The notes under the pieces are model-generated. The model ran no database searches, was not told where the DNA came from, and was given only the letters and a program-made list of their open reading frames with translations. From IMG/VR virus record IMGVR_UViG_3300036884_000181, positions 1 through 31,690 of that record: DNA of 31,690 bases. One strand, given 5' to 3'. Below, piece by piece: positions 19,260 to 26,739 of the stretch. The translations under genes and the position numbers were made by a program. The first letter of the stretch is position 1. The number at the start of each line of letters is the position of its first letter. This stretch comes from a virus.

Positions 19260-21802
19260 TAGAAACGGCTCGCTTTCTGCTGGGCGAAGGGTTTCCCGGC
19301 CTGGCCCTGCTGGATCGTCACCGGCCCATAGTAATAATTGGCGGTGCTGCTGCTGGAGTAGCTCCCGCCTCCTGTCCCGGCCAGCGCCAGGTTTCCCCCC
19401 TGGAAACCGTTCATCGCCCCGTTGATCTGCCGTTTGACCGCCTGCATCTGATTGGCAAACCCCGCTCCCAGCCCGAGCGCCATATTTGCCCCAATCTCCG
19501 CAAAGACCTTGGATGGAGAGGACATTCCCAGGGCGTGCCTTACCGCCGGAGGTAAGAGATTCACCAGGCCGGTGATTTCCCTTATCAGGTCCGCCCAACC
19601 GTTTTTAATCCCGGTCCACAGTCCCTTGACTATATCTGCTCCGATCAGGCCCAGTTGTAGCACCAGCGCCTCGATGCCTTTTGCGAGTGAGCTAACAATC
19701 TGGACCGCCGTACTGCCGATCAAGGGCGCATTTTTTATTATCCCTTCCCGCAGCGCCGTGATAATCTTCCCCGCCACGTCATCCAGGATCGGCAGCGAAT
19801 TCACCAGCGCCATCACTATCGCATCGATGATCTTGGGAATATAAGGCAGCAAGACGGGGATTGCCAGGACGAGACCGTTTGCCAGGGCCAGGATCAACTG
19901 CGCCGCCGCATCGATCAGCAAAGGCAGCATGTTAATCAGCGCCAGGATGATCTGTGGGATGACCTCGGCGATGACTGGCATCAACTGCGGCAGGGCGTCT
20001 GTAATCCCATTGGCGATGGTGATTATGATCTGCAGCGCCGCCGTCAACAGCGCCGGAAGCTGCGGCAGGATCCCTTTGACCAGCGCCAGGATCAGTTGTA
20101 CGCCCGCTTTCATCAAAATTGGCAGGGTTTGCGTAATAAATGTCACCAGCGAGGTCAGTATGAGCACTACCGCCGGCAGCAGCGCCGGCAGGTTTTTCAC
20201 CAGCGCTGCCACTATCCCTTTTAAAATATTCAACCCGGCCAGCAGCAGCTTCGGCGCCTGGGCTGCTACGTTGTTGGCCATCGTCCCCACCAACTGCCCC
20301 AGCCCATCCGCCATCTTACCCAGGTCTCCGCCAGATCCGCTTACGATCTGGGAAAATTGCTGTAAATAGTTCCCCGCCGACCCGAATACCGCCTGAAATC
20401 CGGGCAGGAATGCGCTGGCCAGCGTACCCAGCGTGCCCTGCAATCCTGCGCCGAGCTCATCCAGCATGTCGTGGAAATCGGTCAGGCCTTTCACGCTGTC
20501 ATCGCTCATCACCGCCCCCATTTTGTGCGCCTCCGCGCTCAGGTTCGCAATTTTGGGGCCCGCTTCGATCAATGGGTTGAGCTCCAGCGCGCTCTTGCCA
20601 AAGATTGCCATCGCCAGCGCGTCCCGTTGGGTTTCGTTCGGAATTTTTCCGAGGGCGGCCAGGGTCTCGTTCATCACCGTTTGGCTGTCACGTAATTGGC
20701 CGGATGAATCTCTGACTGAAATACCTAAATCCTTGAATGCGGCGGATGCTGGGTTGGTCTTATCTGTCGCCGCAGCTATTTTTTGATTAAAATCCTCTTG
20801 TTGTTGCTTGGCGGCAGCCATGCTTTTTTCAAGAGCTGGCAGATCTTTCGAGCTGACTTTAGCCGCTGAAACTCCGAAAAGTTCGAAGGCGATCCTGTCG
20901 CGCTCGACAGGGTCCTTAGTATCTTTCAGAGCTGTGATTAATTCGGTGTAAACTGCTTTGGCGTTTCTGAAACTTCCGTCCGAATTTTGGACAGCGATTC
21001 CAAGATCGTTGAATTCGCCTGCTTTAGCTCCTATTTTTAGAGACTCGATGGATGTGCCTGTTTTATCCGCCTGAGTAGCCGCCGAAGCCATGTTGCGGAT
21101 CAATTTTCCCATTGGATCGGTGATTGTGGATAGATCGATCCCGGTCCCTTTCGCCACGTATTGCAGCTCCTGCAAGCGCTGCGTGCTGATCCCGGTTTGT
21201 TCGCTCAGCACCGTCAGTTCGCTGGCGGAATTCCCCGCATCTATGACCAGCTTTGCAATGGCTGCGCCCACGCCTGCTACGGCTGCTGCAGTCGCTGCAA
21301 CCGCCGTCGCCGTGATCTTGATTCCTTCGCCTAGCGCACCCATCGCCTGCTTAAAGGTGATCGTCTTTTTCTCGGCCGCATCCTCTTTCGTCGCCAGTTC
21401 CCCCACCCCGCTGCCGGCGTTCTTGGCATCCGGGCCCATCTTGATCAGAGCCAGGTTGTCATTCTCGATCCCGGTATACATCTTATTCAACCTCTCCGTT
21501 TCGAGGTTGACTTTGATTTGCAGCTCTTCTAGCGCTTTGGCGGATGTATTTCCCCCGGCTGCCAGATCCTTATAAACCTTATTCAGTCCGTCTACTTTTT
21601 GCTGCTGCAAGGCCGCCTGGCTGGTCAGGGATTTGAGATGGCCTTCCATCCCGGTCGAGGATTTATCCCAATCCCCCATCGCCGCCGCGCTCGATTTGAA
21701 CCCCGTTTCAATCACCTTGATCTGCCGGTTTAGCTCGGAGATCCCCGCCTTGTAATTGGTGGTATCCAGGGATACAGTTCCACTTAATGGGTTATCGCTC
21801 AT
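19259..21802 (-). CDS. Tail tape measure protein
   Basis: ATG 21802 is chosen over TTG 21808 because GGAAGG lies upstream at normal distance. The 847-residue protein has the standard features: an N-terminal coiled coil (NYKAGISELNRQIKVIETGFKSSAAAM), Ala-rich helices and a hydrophobic region near 150-180. Two related units of about 100 residues follow (DLGIAVQNSDG...RDRIAFELFG and DLGISVRDSSG...RDALAMAIFGKSA). A long series of hydrophobic repeats (about 540-720; LPALLP, LPQLMP, IPVLLP, LPILDD) comes next. The C-terminus has GMSSPSKVFAEIGANMALGL, a common tape-measure end motif. It sets tail length and is ejected with the DNA. The gene follows the frameshifted chaperones, as is usual. Confidence 0.93.
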   Translation of the reverse strand: MSDNPLSGTVSLDTTNYKAGISELNRQIKVIETGFKSSAAAMGDWDKSSTGMEGHLKSLTSQAALQQQKVDGLNKVYKDLAAGGNTSAKALEELQIKVNLETERLNKMYTGIENDNLALIKMGPDAKNAGSGVGELATKEDAAEKKTITFKQAMGALGEGIKITATAVAATAAAVAGVGAAIAKLVIDAGNSASELTVLSEQTGISTQRLQELQYVAKGTGIDLSTITDPMGKLIRNMASAATQADKTGTSIESLKIGAKAGEFNDLGIAVQNSDGSFRNAKAVYTELITALKDTKDPVERDRIAFELFGVSAAKVSSKDLPALEKSMAAAKQQQEDFNQKIAAATDKTNPASAAFKDLGISVRDSSGQLRDSQTVMNETLAALGKIPNETQRDALAMAIFGKSALELNPLIEAGPKIANLSAEAHKMGAVMSDDSVKGLTDFHDMLDELGAGLQGTLGTLASAFLPGFQAVFGSAGNYLQQFSQIVSGSGGDLGKMADGLGQLVGTMANNVAAQAPKLLLAGLNILKGIVAALVKNLPALLPAVVLILTSLVTFITQTLPILMKAGVQLILALVKGILPQLPALLTAALQIIITIANGITDALPQLMPVIAEVIPQIILALINMLPLLIDAAAQLILALANGLVLAIPVLLPYIPKIIDAIVMALVNSLPILDDVAGKIITALREGIIKNAPLIGSTAVQIVSSLAKGIEALVLQLGLIGADIVKGLWTGIKNGWADLIREITGLVNLLPPAVRHALGMSSPSKVFAEIGANMALGLGAGFANQMQAVKRQINGAMNGFQGGNLALAGTGGGSYSSSSTANYYYGPVTIQQGQAGKPFAQQKASRF

Positions 21803-22020
21803 TCCCAACCTTCCACCTGGTCGCAGTAGACCAATTCAGATTCAGCCTCTGATGAAGAACCTTGTCCAAGACGGCTGATAAAAGGAAATAGACTCTCGAT
21901 GTCCGTTTCATCGATGTCGTGCAGGTTCCAGTTGAATCCTTTTACCAGCGCAATCTCCATGTCGACCATCCATCCGTGGTCGAGCGGCTCGCCTCCGGCT
22001 TCTACGCCGGCGGGGTAGGG
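21799..22020 (-). CDS. Tail assembly chaperone, -1 frameshift extension (GT-type)
   Basis: No good start exists; this frame of 73 residues is open in the -1 phase relative to the upstream chaperone gene. It contains HGWMVDMEIALVKGFNWNLHDIDETD and SLFPFISRL, the typical second half of siphophage tail assembly chaperones. A slip at A-GGA-AAC (22026-22020) would re-read C and continue as CCC-TAC-CCC. The heptamer is imperfect compared with lambda G-GGA-AAG. The stop overlaps the tape measure start (ATGA). The fusion of about 171 residues should help fold the tape measure. Confidence 0.75.
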   Translation of the reverse strand, partial: PYPAGVEAGGEPLDHGWMVDMEIALVKGFNWNLHDIDETDIESLFPFISRLGQGSSSEAESELVYCDQVEGWE

Positions 22021-22313
22021 TTTCCTGGAACCAGCTTCCCGGCCTTGGCCATGATCATGGTCAGCACGCTCACCATATCCGTAACGTCCGCCCCCTTCTC
22101 CAGGTCGGCCATCCCGAACTGGTCCCCAAACGCCGCAATCACGAACCCGGTCAGCTCGTCAAAATCCGTTTCGGACATATTGTTGACGTCCAGGACCTTG
22201 GCCAGCCGGATCGCCCGCTTGAGAATGCCCCACGGCACGATGGATTTGGTATAGGTTTTGATCGGCGCATCGTCCGCCGCGTACAGCGTAATTTCGATAG
22301 GTGTGCCTGACAT
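22002..22313 (-). CDS. Tail assembly chaperone, G-type
   Basis: The 103-residue protein starts MSGTPIEITLYAADDAPIKTY, with an N-terminal beta strand, followed by helices WGILKRAIRLAKVLDVNNMSETDFDELTGFVIAAFG. It ends in GNPTPPA. The pattern (strand, basic helix, acidic helix, short tail) matches siphophage tail assembly chaperones located between the major tail protein and tape measure. AGAAAGG precedes the start, just after the large hairpin at 22328-22360. Confidence 0.85.
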   Translation of the reverse strand: MSGTPIEITLYAADDAPIKTYTKSIVPWGILKRAIRLAKVLDVNNMSETDFDELTGFVIAAFGDQFGMADLEKGADVTDMVSVLTMIMAKAGKLVPGNPTPPA

Positions 22314-22327
22314 AATTTACCTTTCTA

Positions 22328-22406
22328 CCCCTCGGTCTCTCGCAAGAGCAGACCGAGGGGAAGAGAACTATTTGATTGAATCTCATTACCCCCGCACTTC
22401 GGGGGT
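22328..22406. repeat. Two hairpins between major tail protein and chaperone genes
   Basis: CCCCTCGGTCT (22328-22338) pairs with AGACCGAGGGG (22350-22360), with an inner CTC/GAG stem. ACCCCC (22388-22393) pairs with GGGGGT (22401-22406). Neither is followed by a T tract on the minus strand, so they are more likely mRNA processing or stabilising structures than full terminators. They may set the high ratio of tail tube protein to chaperone. The second resembles hairpins at 14325-14345 and 26842-26861. Confidence 0.6.
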
Positions 22407-22414
22407 TAACCAGC

Positions 22415-23335
22415 TTACGTGGTGGTGAATGAGCTGACTCCAGATTTCAACTGGTTGAAAATATCTCTGACAGCGAAAGCCATCGTGATATTTGTCGCCG
22501 ACGGCAGGTTGGCCGTATGGACTACGGTAACGATTTTGCGCGTCGCATCGATTGTATTCGTTCCCGCGATCACCGCGTGCGAGGTGTTGTTGATCAACTC
22601 GCAGTTGAATTCCTGTCCGACTGCCAGGGCATTGCTGAAGGTCAGCGTGCAGACCACAGTGTTAGCCTGACCAGTCGCGCCATCGGTCGGGCTTGGCGTA
22701 AAGGTTAGAGCTCCTGGAGCGGTCGAGGTCGGCGTCTGCACCTGGCTGAACCAGGAAGCGCCCACCGTGAAGTTGCTGGTGTCGTCGTCGCCGATCACCC
22801 GTTTCACGCTGTCGGTCACCGAGTTCGGCAGGCTGAACTTCCAGGTCGTCCGGATCGCCGTGAAGATGATTTGCATTATCTTAGGATCTGGTTTGTCTGC
22901 CAGGGTCGTCACGTCCTCTTTCGGCATGGCGAACTTGCCCTTCAGGAACCAGAAGTATCTGTAATGCCCGTTGGTTTTCAAGGCTCTGAAGCCCAGGGCA
23001 ATGTACGGCGGCACGCTGCCGTTGTCATACATGCGCCCGGTCGTGGCGTCGAAGGACCGTCCGATGATCGTCGCCAGTTGCACCAGGCCCAGCCCGGTCA
23101 CCTCTAAGGTGAGCTTGGTTTCCGCCTCGGCCGTCATCACCTCGTAAGGTTGGTTGTCCGCGTATTGGATCGCGAACGTGTTCTGCGGCTCCATCGTCGC
23201 CGTGGCGCTTGGCGCCAGGTATTCCGGCGTCCCTGCCACGTAGGCGGCGTTGTCGTCCTGGGTCACCAGGGTAAAATACAGGTTGTCCAGACCGATCTTG
23301 GATTTTTGCTCGGCTGGAGCGTAAGTTAAAGGCAT
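22415..23335 (-). CDS. Major tail tube protein with C-terminal Ig-like domain
   Basis: The 306-residue protein starts MPLTYAPAEQKSKIGLDNLYF behind GAGGAGTAAAATCC. The first 200 residues have the tail tube pattern: acidic beta strands, AEAETKLTLEVTGLG and a FRALKTNGHYRYFWFLKGKF core. Residues about 205-306 form an Ig-like domain of the Big_5 type (GALTFTPSPTDGATGQANTVV, KIVTVVHTANLPSATNITMAFAVRDIF). Such domains decorate the tube surface and may bind cell-surface sugars. Position between the tail terminator and chaperones supports the call. Confidence 0.85.
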   Translation of the reverse strand: MPLTYAPAEQKSKIGLDNLYFTLVTQDDNAAYVAGTPEYLAPSATATMEPQNTFAIQYADNQPYEVMTAEAETKLTLEVTGLGLVQLATIIGRSFDATTGRMYDNGSVPPYIALGFRALKTNGHYRYFWFLKGKFAMPKEDVTTLADKPDPKIMQIIFTAIRTTWKFSLPNSVTDSVKRVIGDDDTSNFTVGASWFSQVQTPTSTAPGALTFTPSPTDGATGQANTVVCTLTFSNALAVGQEFNCELINNTSHAVIAGTNTIDATRKIVTVVHTANLPSATNITMAFAVRDIFNQLKSGVSSFTTT

Positions 23336-23341
23336 GGGATT

Positions 23342-23695
23342 TTACTCCTCTTCTAAAAAATTGAATTCCAACGCCAGTCCAAACATCCTGTCGTTAGAGT
23401 TATAAGGCAGGTCATGCACCGGCCCTTTGATAAACCCGGCCGTCTGCATCGCTCCATTCAGCGCAGTCAGGTTCGCCCCGGAGAACCCGTTCTGGCTGTA
23501 ATAGCTGATCTGGACGTGGTGTAATAAGCTCTTCTCCGTGTTGTCTGCAAACTGTTTGCCCGAACCGGAGATCTCGAAGTACACCAGGTACTGCGCCGGG
23601 ATTTGCGCCCCATTGGCCGGGATCCACACCCCGGCCGCCATAGGCAGCCCCAGGGGTGTCAGTGCGCTGTTGATCCGTTCCCAGATCGTGCTCAT
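23342..23695 (-). CDS. Tail terminator / tail completion protein
   Basis: The ATG at 23695 overlaps the upstream stop (ATGA); a longer frame to 24001 is overlap only. The 117-residue protein reads MSTIWERINSALTPLGLPMAAGVW, then IPAQYLVYFEISGSGKQF, VQISYYSQNGFSGANLTALNGAM and ends with GLALEFNFLEEE. The order helix, strand pair, YYSQ-type strand and C-terminal strand matches the small tail terminator proteins (gp17-like) that cap the tail tube at the neck. It lies between the HK97 gp10-like gene and the major tail gene, the usual place. Confidence 0.75.
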   Translation of the reverse strand: MSTIWERINSALTPLGLPMAAGVWIPANGAQIPAQYLVYFEISGSGKQFADNTEKSLLHHVQISYYSQNGFSGANLTALNGAMQTAGFIKGPVHDLPYNSNDRMFGLALEFNFLEEE

Positions 23696-24084
23696 ATCAG
23701 TTTCTTTTCCTCGAACACTTTCCGCATGGCTGCCCGCGCCTTGCCCAGGTCCTGGTCGAAGGTGGGCCGCACGTAGGGCTGCGCCGGGGTGTGCGCCGAT
23801 CCGAACTCCTGCACGTTGCCGTACCTGGCCGTGTTGGCGTCCGCATCCTGGCTGATCCCCACTTCTACGTAATGCACGGTCCCATCCTGGACCGGGTCGG
23901 TGCAGGTCAGATGGTTCTCCAGGTTGTGGGTATCCTTTGGCACGCGGCGCTTCATGCCATCCAGCAGGATCGCCCCGCCGGCTGACAGCGCCTCGTCGCA
24001 CACCGGATCGATGTCGACGCCCGCCCTGGCAACCTTCGCCAGGTATTCATCGAACCCTTTCAGATCCAGGCGGCTTTTGGTCAT
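23692..24084 (-). CDS. HK97 gp10-like head-tail / neck protein
   Basis: The start at 24084 is preceded by AAGGAGCGGGTA and overlaps the previous stop; the frame to 24108 is longer but less likely. The 130-residue product begins with LDLKGFDEYLAKVARAG and has ALSAGGAILLDGMKRRVP, YVEVGISQDADANTARYGNVQEFG and AQPYVRPTFDQDLGKARAAM. These are the family hallmarks: the first helix, the EFG-(S/T) loop and the PF(L/D)RPAFD-type strand. It joins head and tail at the neck. Confidence 0.88.
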   Translation of the reverse strand: MTKSRLDLKGFDEYLAKVARAGVDIDPVCDEALSAGGAILLDGMKRRVPKDTHNLENHLTCTDPVQDGTVHYVEVGISQDADANTARYGNVQEFGSAHTPAQPYVRPTFDQDLGKARAAMRKVFEEKKLI

Positions 24085-24428
24085 TACCCGCTCCTTACGT
24101 ACTGGCACTTCAGCTCCAGGTATTCATGCATATTGTGAACGTCGTCGATTGCGAGGATTTCGTAGACCTTGCCGTCCTTCAGCACGATGCAGGTATTGTC
24201 CACGTCGTTCCGGTAGCGGATCAATACCGTCGCCGGCGCGATCGCTTCCACGATCTGCGACGCCCATATCTCTGTCCCGTGCACGTTCACCCACTTTGCC
24301 CACACTGTCGCTAGGGTCGTATACGTCGGCGACGGGAAGCCGCCTGAAGTTGATGAAACGCCCCGCGTCTGCAGCGTGATCTGCGTACGTAGATCGCCCG
24401 GGTTGGTGGGGATGCCGTTGATTTGCAT
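24084..24428 (-). CDS. Head-tail adaptor / head closure protein
   Basis: ATG 24428 lies downstream of GAGGAACAATAGCC, two bases after the connector stop. The 114-residue protein has NPGDLRTQITLQTRG, TYTTLATVWAKWVNVHGTEIW, VLIRYRNDVDNTCIVLKDGKVYEILAIDDV and LELKCQYVR. This is the SPP1 gp16 / HK97 gp9-like beta-barrel pattern, with its RITIQ-type first strand and VWAxV motif. It seals the portal after DNA packaging and binds the tail. Confidence 0.88.
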   Translation of the reverse strand: MQINGIPTNPGDLRTQITLQTRGVSSTSGGFPSPTYTTLATVWAKWVNVHGTEIWASQIVEAIAPATVLIRYRNDVDNTCIVLKDGKVYEILAIDDVHNMHEYLELKCQYVRSG

Positions 24429-24430
24429 GG

Positions 24431-24937
24431 CTATTGTTCCTCGAGCGGGATCAGGTACACCCGGTACCATCTGGCCGATAGGTCAGTGCTGGTAAGCTGC
24501 TGGATCTGGTCGGCCAGGGTGATCACCGGCTCAAAAGAAGCCTTCTGGTCGCCTGAGCAGCCCACCACGCCTGTTAACGTGGACACCAGGTCTCCTGGCA
24601 TGGCGCCCACCAGATTGGCGCCTCCCAGGCCCTGATTGCCCTGGAACGTCTTGGTCTTCAGCGCAATTGCCTCCAACTGCGTCAGGCAGGACATCAGCCC
24701 AAAGCTCAGCGGCGCATTGCGCTGGGCCATCATGGCCGGGTCCTCGTGCCACATCACCACCAGCAGCCGGGCTGCTGCAATGGCCACCGGGTGGATCGGC
24801 GTGTCCAGGGTCCAATCCCTCCCGGTGGCGATGCGGATGTAGCTGTCAGCCTGCGGAAGCAGGTCCAGCATCTCCGGGTCTGTCACGTCGCAGCGCAGTG
24901 CATTTGCCGCTTGTACAGCCGTCAAGATATTGGTCAT
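24431..24937 (-). CDS. Head-tail connector protein (gp6-like)
   Basis: The 168-residue protein starts MTNILTAVQAANALRCDVTDPEMLDLLPQADSYIRIATGRDW, the typical helical core of gp6-like connectors, in which residues cut diagonally through four helices. AIAAARLLVVMWHEDPAMM and QLEAIALK follow. The C-terminal extension (about 115-168) is longer than usual and ends in a beta strand, ARWYRVYLIPLEEQ. The ribosome binding site is weak. Position between capsid and adaptor genes agrees. Confidence 0.82.
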   Translation of the reverse strand: MTNILTAVQAANALRCDVTDPEMLDLLPQADSYIRIATGRDWTLDTPIHPVAIAAARLLVVMWHEDPAMMAQRNAPLSFGLMSCLTQLEAIALKTKTFQGNQGLGGANLVGAMPGDLVSTLTGVVGCSGDQKASFEPVITLADQIQQLTSTDLSARWYRVYLIPLEEQ

Positions 24938-24940
24938 AGC

Positions 24941-25138
24941 TTACTTGGCCGGCGCGGCTGGCGCGGCTGGCGTTTCAGGCGCTTCTTTCTTCGATGCTTT
25001 CTTGGGTTTTTCCCAGGGGTCGTCGTCGGCGTTGGCCGTAGTCCCCAGGATCGCCCAGCCCAAGGCCTTGGTTTCTTCGACCGCGTCCGGGTGGACCACC
25101 AGGCGCTGCCCGGCTTTTTCCATAATTGTGAATTCCAT
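24941..25138 (-). CDS. Small capsid-region protein (65 aa)
   Basis: AAGGAG lies a few bases before ATG 25138. The protein has a small ordered part (MEFTIMEKAGQRLVVHPDAVEETKALGW) and a disordered tail of Lys, Ala, Pro and Glu (KKASKKEAPETPAAPAAPAK). Small proteins of this style occur right after the major capsid gene in many siphophages and may be head decoration or accessory proteins. No specific family is recognised. Confidence 0.6.
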   Translation of the reverse strand: MEFTIMEKAGQRLVVHPDAVEETKALGWAILGTTANADDDPWEKPKKASKKEAPETPAAPAAPAK

Positions 25139-25177
25139 AGAAAACTCCTTAGTTTGAAATTTTTTACCTCAGCCGTT

Positions 25178-26326
25178 TTAGTAGATCAGGTTCGCAATGT
25201 GGGCTGATTTGACAGCCTTGACGCCCCAGGCGATGCCGACTTCGTAGGCTACCCGGCGGTACTGCTTGTACACGCGGATCTCGAACGGCAGGCCGCTGAC
25301 AGGGTCCATGAGCGTCATTGCATCATCCGCCGCGTCTCCGCCAGGCGGGGTCGCAGGAATGCGCGCTACCAAGAAGAGGGCATTGCCGTCGAAGGCTACA
25401 CAGGGGGTGAAGTTCCCTCCGATCGTCATGGCATTGGTGGTTGGAATAGTCATCAACGCGCCTGGCGCGCCGATCTGGATTGTTCCAGGAGCAGCCACGC
25501 CCACGTTGATCACGTACTTGTTGACCGTATCGGCCGCGAAAGTAACCACGTCCCCGGCCAGGACGGTGCCTGAACCGGTTACCAGGGCGATAGCGGTCAC
25601 GCCCGGCGCAGTCGAGCCGGAGGTTACATACAAAGTGCCGCCGCCTTTGGTCACCAGGAGAATCGCCCCGGATTGGTGCAGCATCAGCCCTTCGACCTGG
25701 CCCAGGTTCCCATTCCGTAGGAACTTCTCGTCGCCGGACTCGTTGACCTTGAACAGGACGCTCTGCTTGCCGCGCAGGTTGGCCGCCGCTGCGTTCGAGA
25801 GCACCAGGTGCAGGTTGGTGGTCGGCGCCCCGTTGTCTTCCAGGATCTTTCGGGTCTGGGCGATATCAGAGAGATCGCCCGCCGAGCCGAATGGCACCGT
25901 TGCCAGCGTTCCATACGCCCGGGAAGCATTCTGGTAAGCCGCCGCAAACAGGTCCGCCTCTATCAGATTGGCCAACGAGCGGAAAGCCTGCGCAAAGGTG
26001 TTCTTGATGATGACCTGGTCGCTGGAGGTCTGGGCCAGGCCCTTGAGCTCTTCGCCGGTCAGGTAGAAGACCACGCTCTTCGCCTTGCTGATCGAGGTGG
26101 TGGGAGCCGCTACGACCATGTCGCTCCCGGCCGGACCGTAGGAAGCCGGCGCAATGTCGGCTACGGTCCCAGGAGCGACCACCGGCCAGCTTATGGTCTG
26201 GCCTAAAGCGGCTTTGTCGACCGCCGTATCCCGCAGCACGGCCGGGATGAACCCAACCAACTCGCGTGATACGACATCAAGCGCATCGTAAATAGTGGGC
26301 GTTAGCCCGGTTAAAGTGTTAGCCAT
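25178..26326 (-). CDS. Major capsid protein, HK97-like fold
   Basis: The 382-residue protein starts behind GGAGAGAG with MANTLTGLTPTIYDALDVVSRELVGFIPAVLRD, the N-arm form common in phage capsid proteins without a long scaffold. Typical elements follow: TISWPVVAPGTVADI, YLTGEELKGLAQ, IKNTFAQAFRSLANLIEADLFAAAYQNASRAYG (spine helix), a central inserted beta domain, and FEIRVYKQYRRVAYEVGIAWGVKAV at the C-terminus. It forms the icosahedral shell. It follows the protease and scaffold genes. The N-terminal delta domain seems absent, which fits a separate scaffold (26360-26737). Confidence 0.88.
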   Translation of the reverse strand: MANTLTGLTPTIYDALDVVSRELVGFIPAVLRDTAVDKAALGQTISWPVVAPGTVADIAPASYGPAGSDMVVAAPTTSISKAKSVVFYLTGEELKGLAQTSSDQVIIKNTFAQAFRSLANLIEADLFAAAYQNASRAYGTLATVPFGSAGDLSDIAQTRKILEDNGAPTTNLHLVLSNAAAANLRGKQSVLFKVNESGDEKFLRNGNLGQVEGLMLHQSGAILLVTKGGGTLYVTSGSTAPGVTAIALVTGSGTVLAGDVVTFAADTVNKYVINVGVAAPGTIQIGAPGALMTIPTTNAMTIGGNFTPCVAFDGNALFLVARIPATPPGGDAADDAMTLMDPVSGLPFEIRVYKQYRRVAYEVGIAWGVKAVKSAHIANLIY

Positions 26327-26359
26327 CTAAATCTCTCTCCTTTTCCAAGAAAACTCCGG

Positions 26360-26737
26360 TTACGCAACCGGTTGTTCGTCAACAACTTGTCCGCCGGATT
26401 TGATGTATTTCATTCTGGCGAACATATCCAGCGCCTCGAATGCCACGCGCGTCATTACCTTCGCAGCCGGGCTGTCTTCCGGGTTGGGAGACACCGGCAC
26501 GAAGTTCTTGGCCACGTTGCCGCTCTCGGCCGACGCGTTTCGCATGGAAATGTACAGGTTGTTAGCCTCGAGGGCGCTCTTCTTGGCTGCATCCAGGCTC
26601 GGACGCAGCTCGAGCGCCTTGGCTTTCCCTTCCTCTGTACCGGTGCTGAAGGCCGCGTGCATCTCAGCCATGATGCGCTGGACTTCATCGTCCGCAACTC
26701 GTGCGGCGTCGAAATACGGTTTCAAATCAATCGCCAT
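26360..26737 (-). CDS. Probable scaffold / delta-domain-like protein (125 aa)
   Basis: The start at 26737 has AGGAGA seven bases upstream; ATG 26743 overlaps that site and the upstream stop, so it is less likely. The protein is mainly helical and acidic: LKPYFDAARVADDEVQRIMAEMHAA, EEGKAKALELRPSLDAAKKSALEANNLYISMRNASAE. This resembles the coiled-coil delta domain that precedes the capsid in HK97, here as a separate gene between protease and capsid. A scaffolding role is inferred from pattern and place. Confidence 0.65.
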   Translation of the reverse strand: MAIDLKPYFDAARVADDEVQRIMAEMHAAFSTGTEEGKAKALELRPSLDAAKKSALEANNLYISMRNASAESGNVAKNFVPVSPNPEDSPAAKVMTRVAFEALDMFARMKYIKSGGQVVDEQPVA

Positions 26738-26739
26738 TT

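Noticed and set aside
18213-19262. Long plus-strand frame of 349 codons over the distal tail gene
   Set aside because: It is the antisense shadow of the Dit-like gene: Arg/Gly/His-rich, with no recognisable domain and no ribosome binding site.
22013-22020. GGGTAGGG, a match to the KOPS consensus GGGNAGGG, considered in view of the FtsK-gamma-like domain
   Set aside because: A few matches are expected by chance in this length, and it lies in a chaperone coding sequence near the frameshift site.
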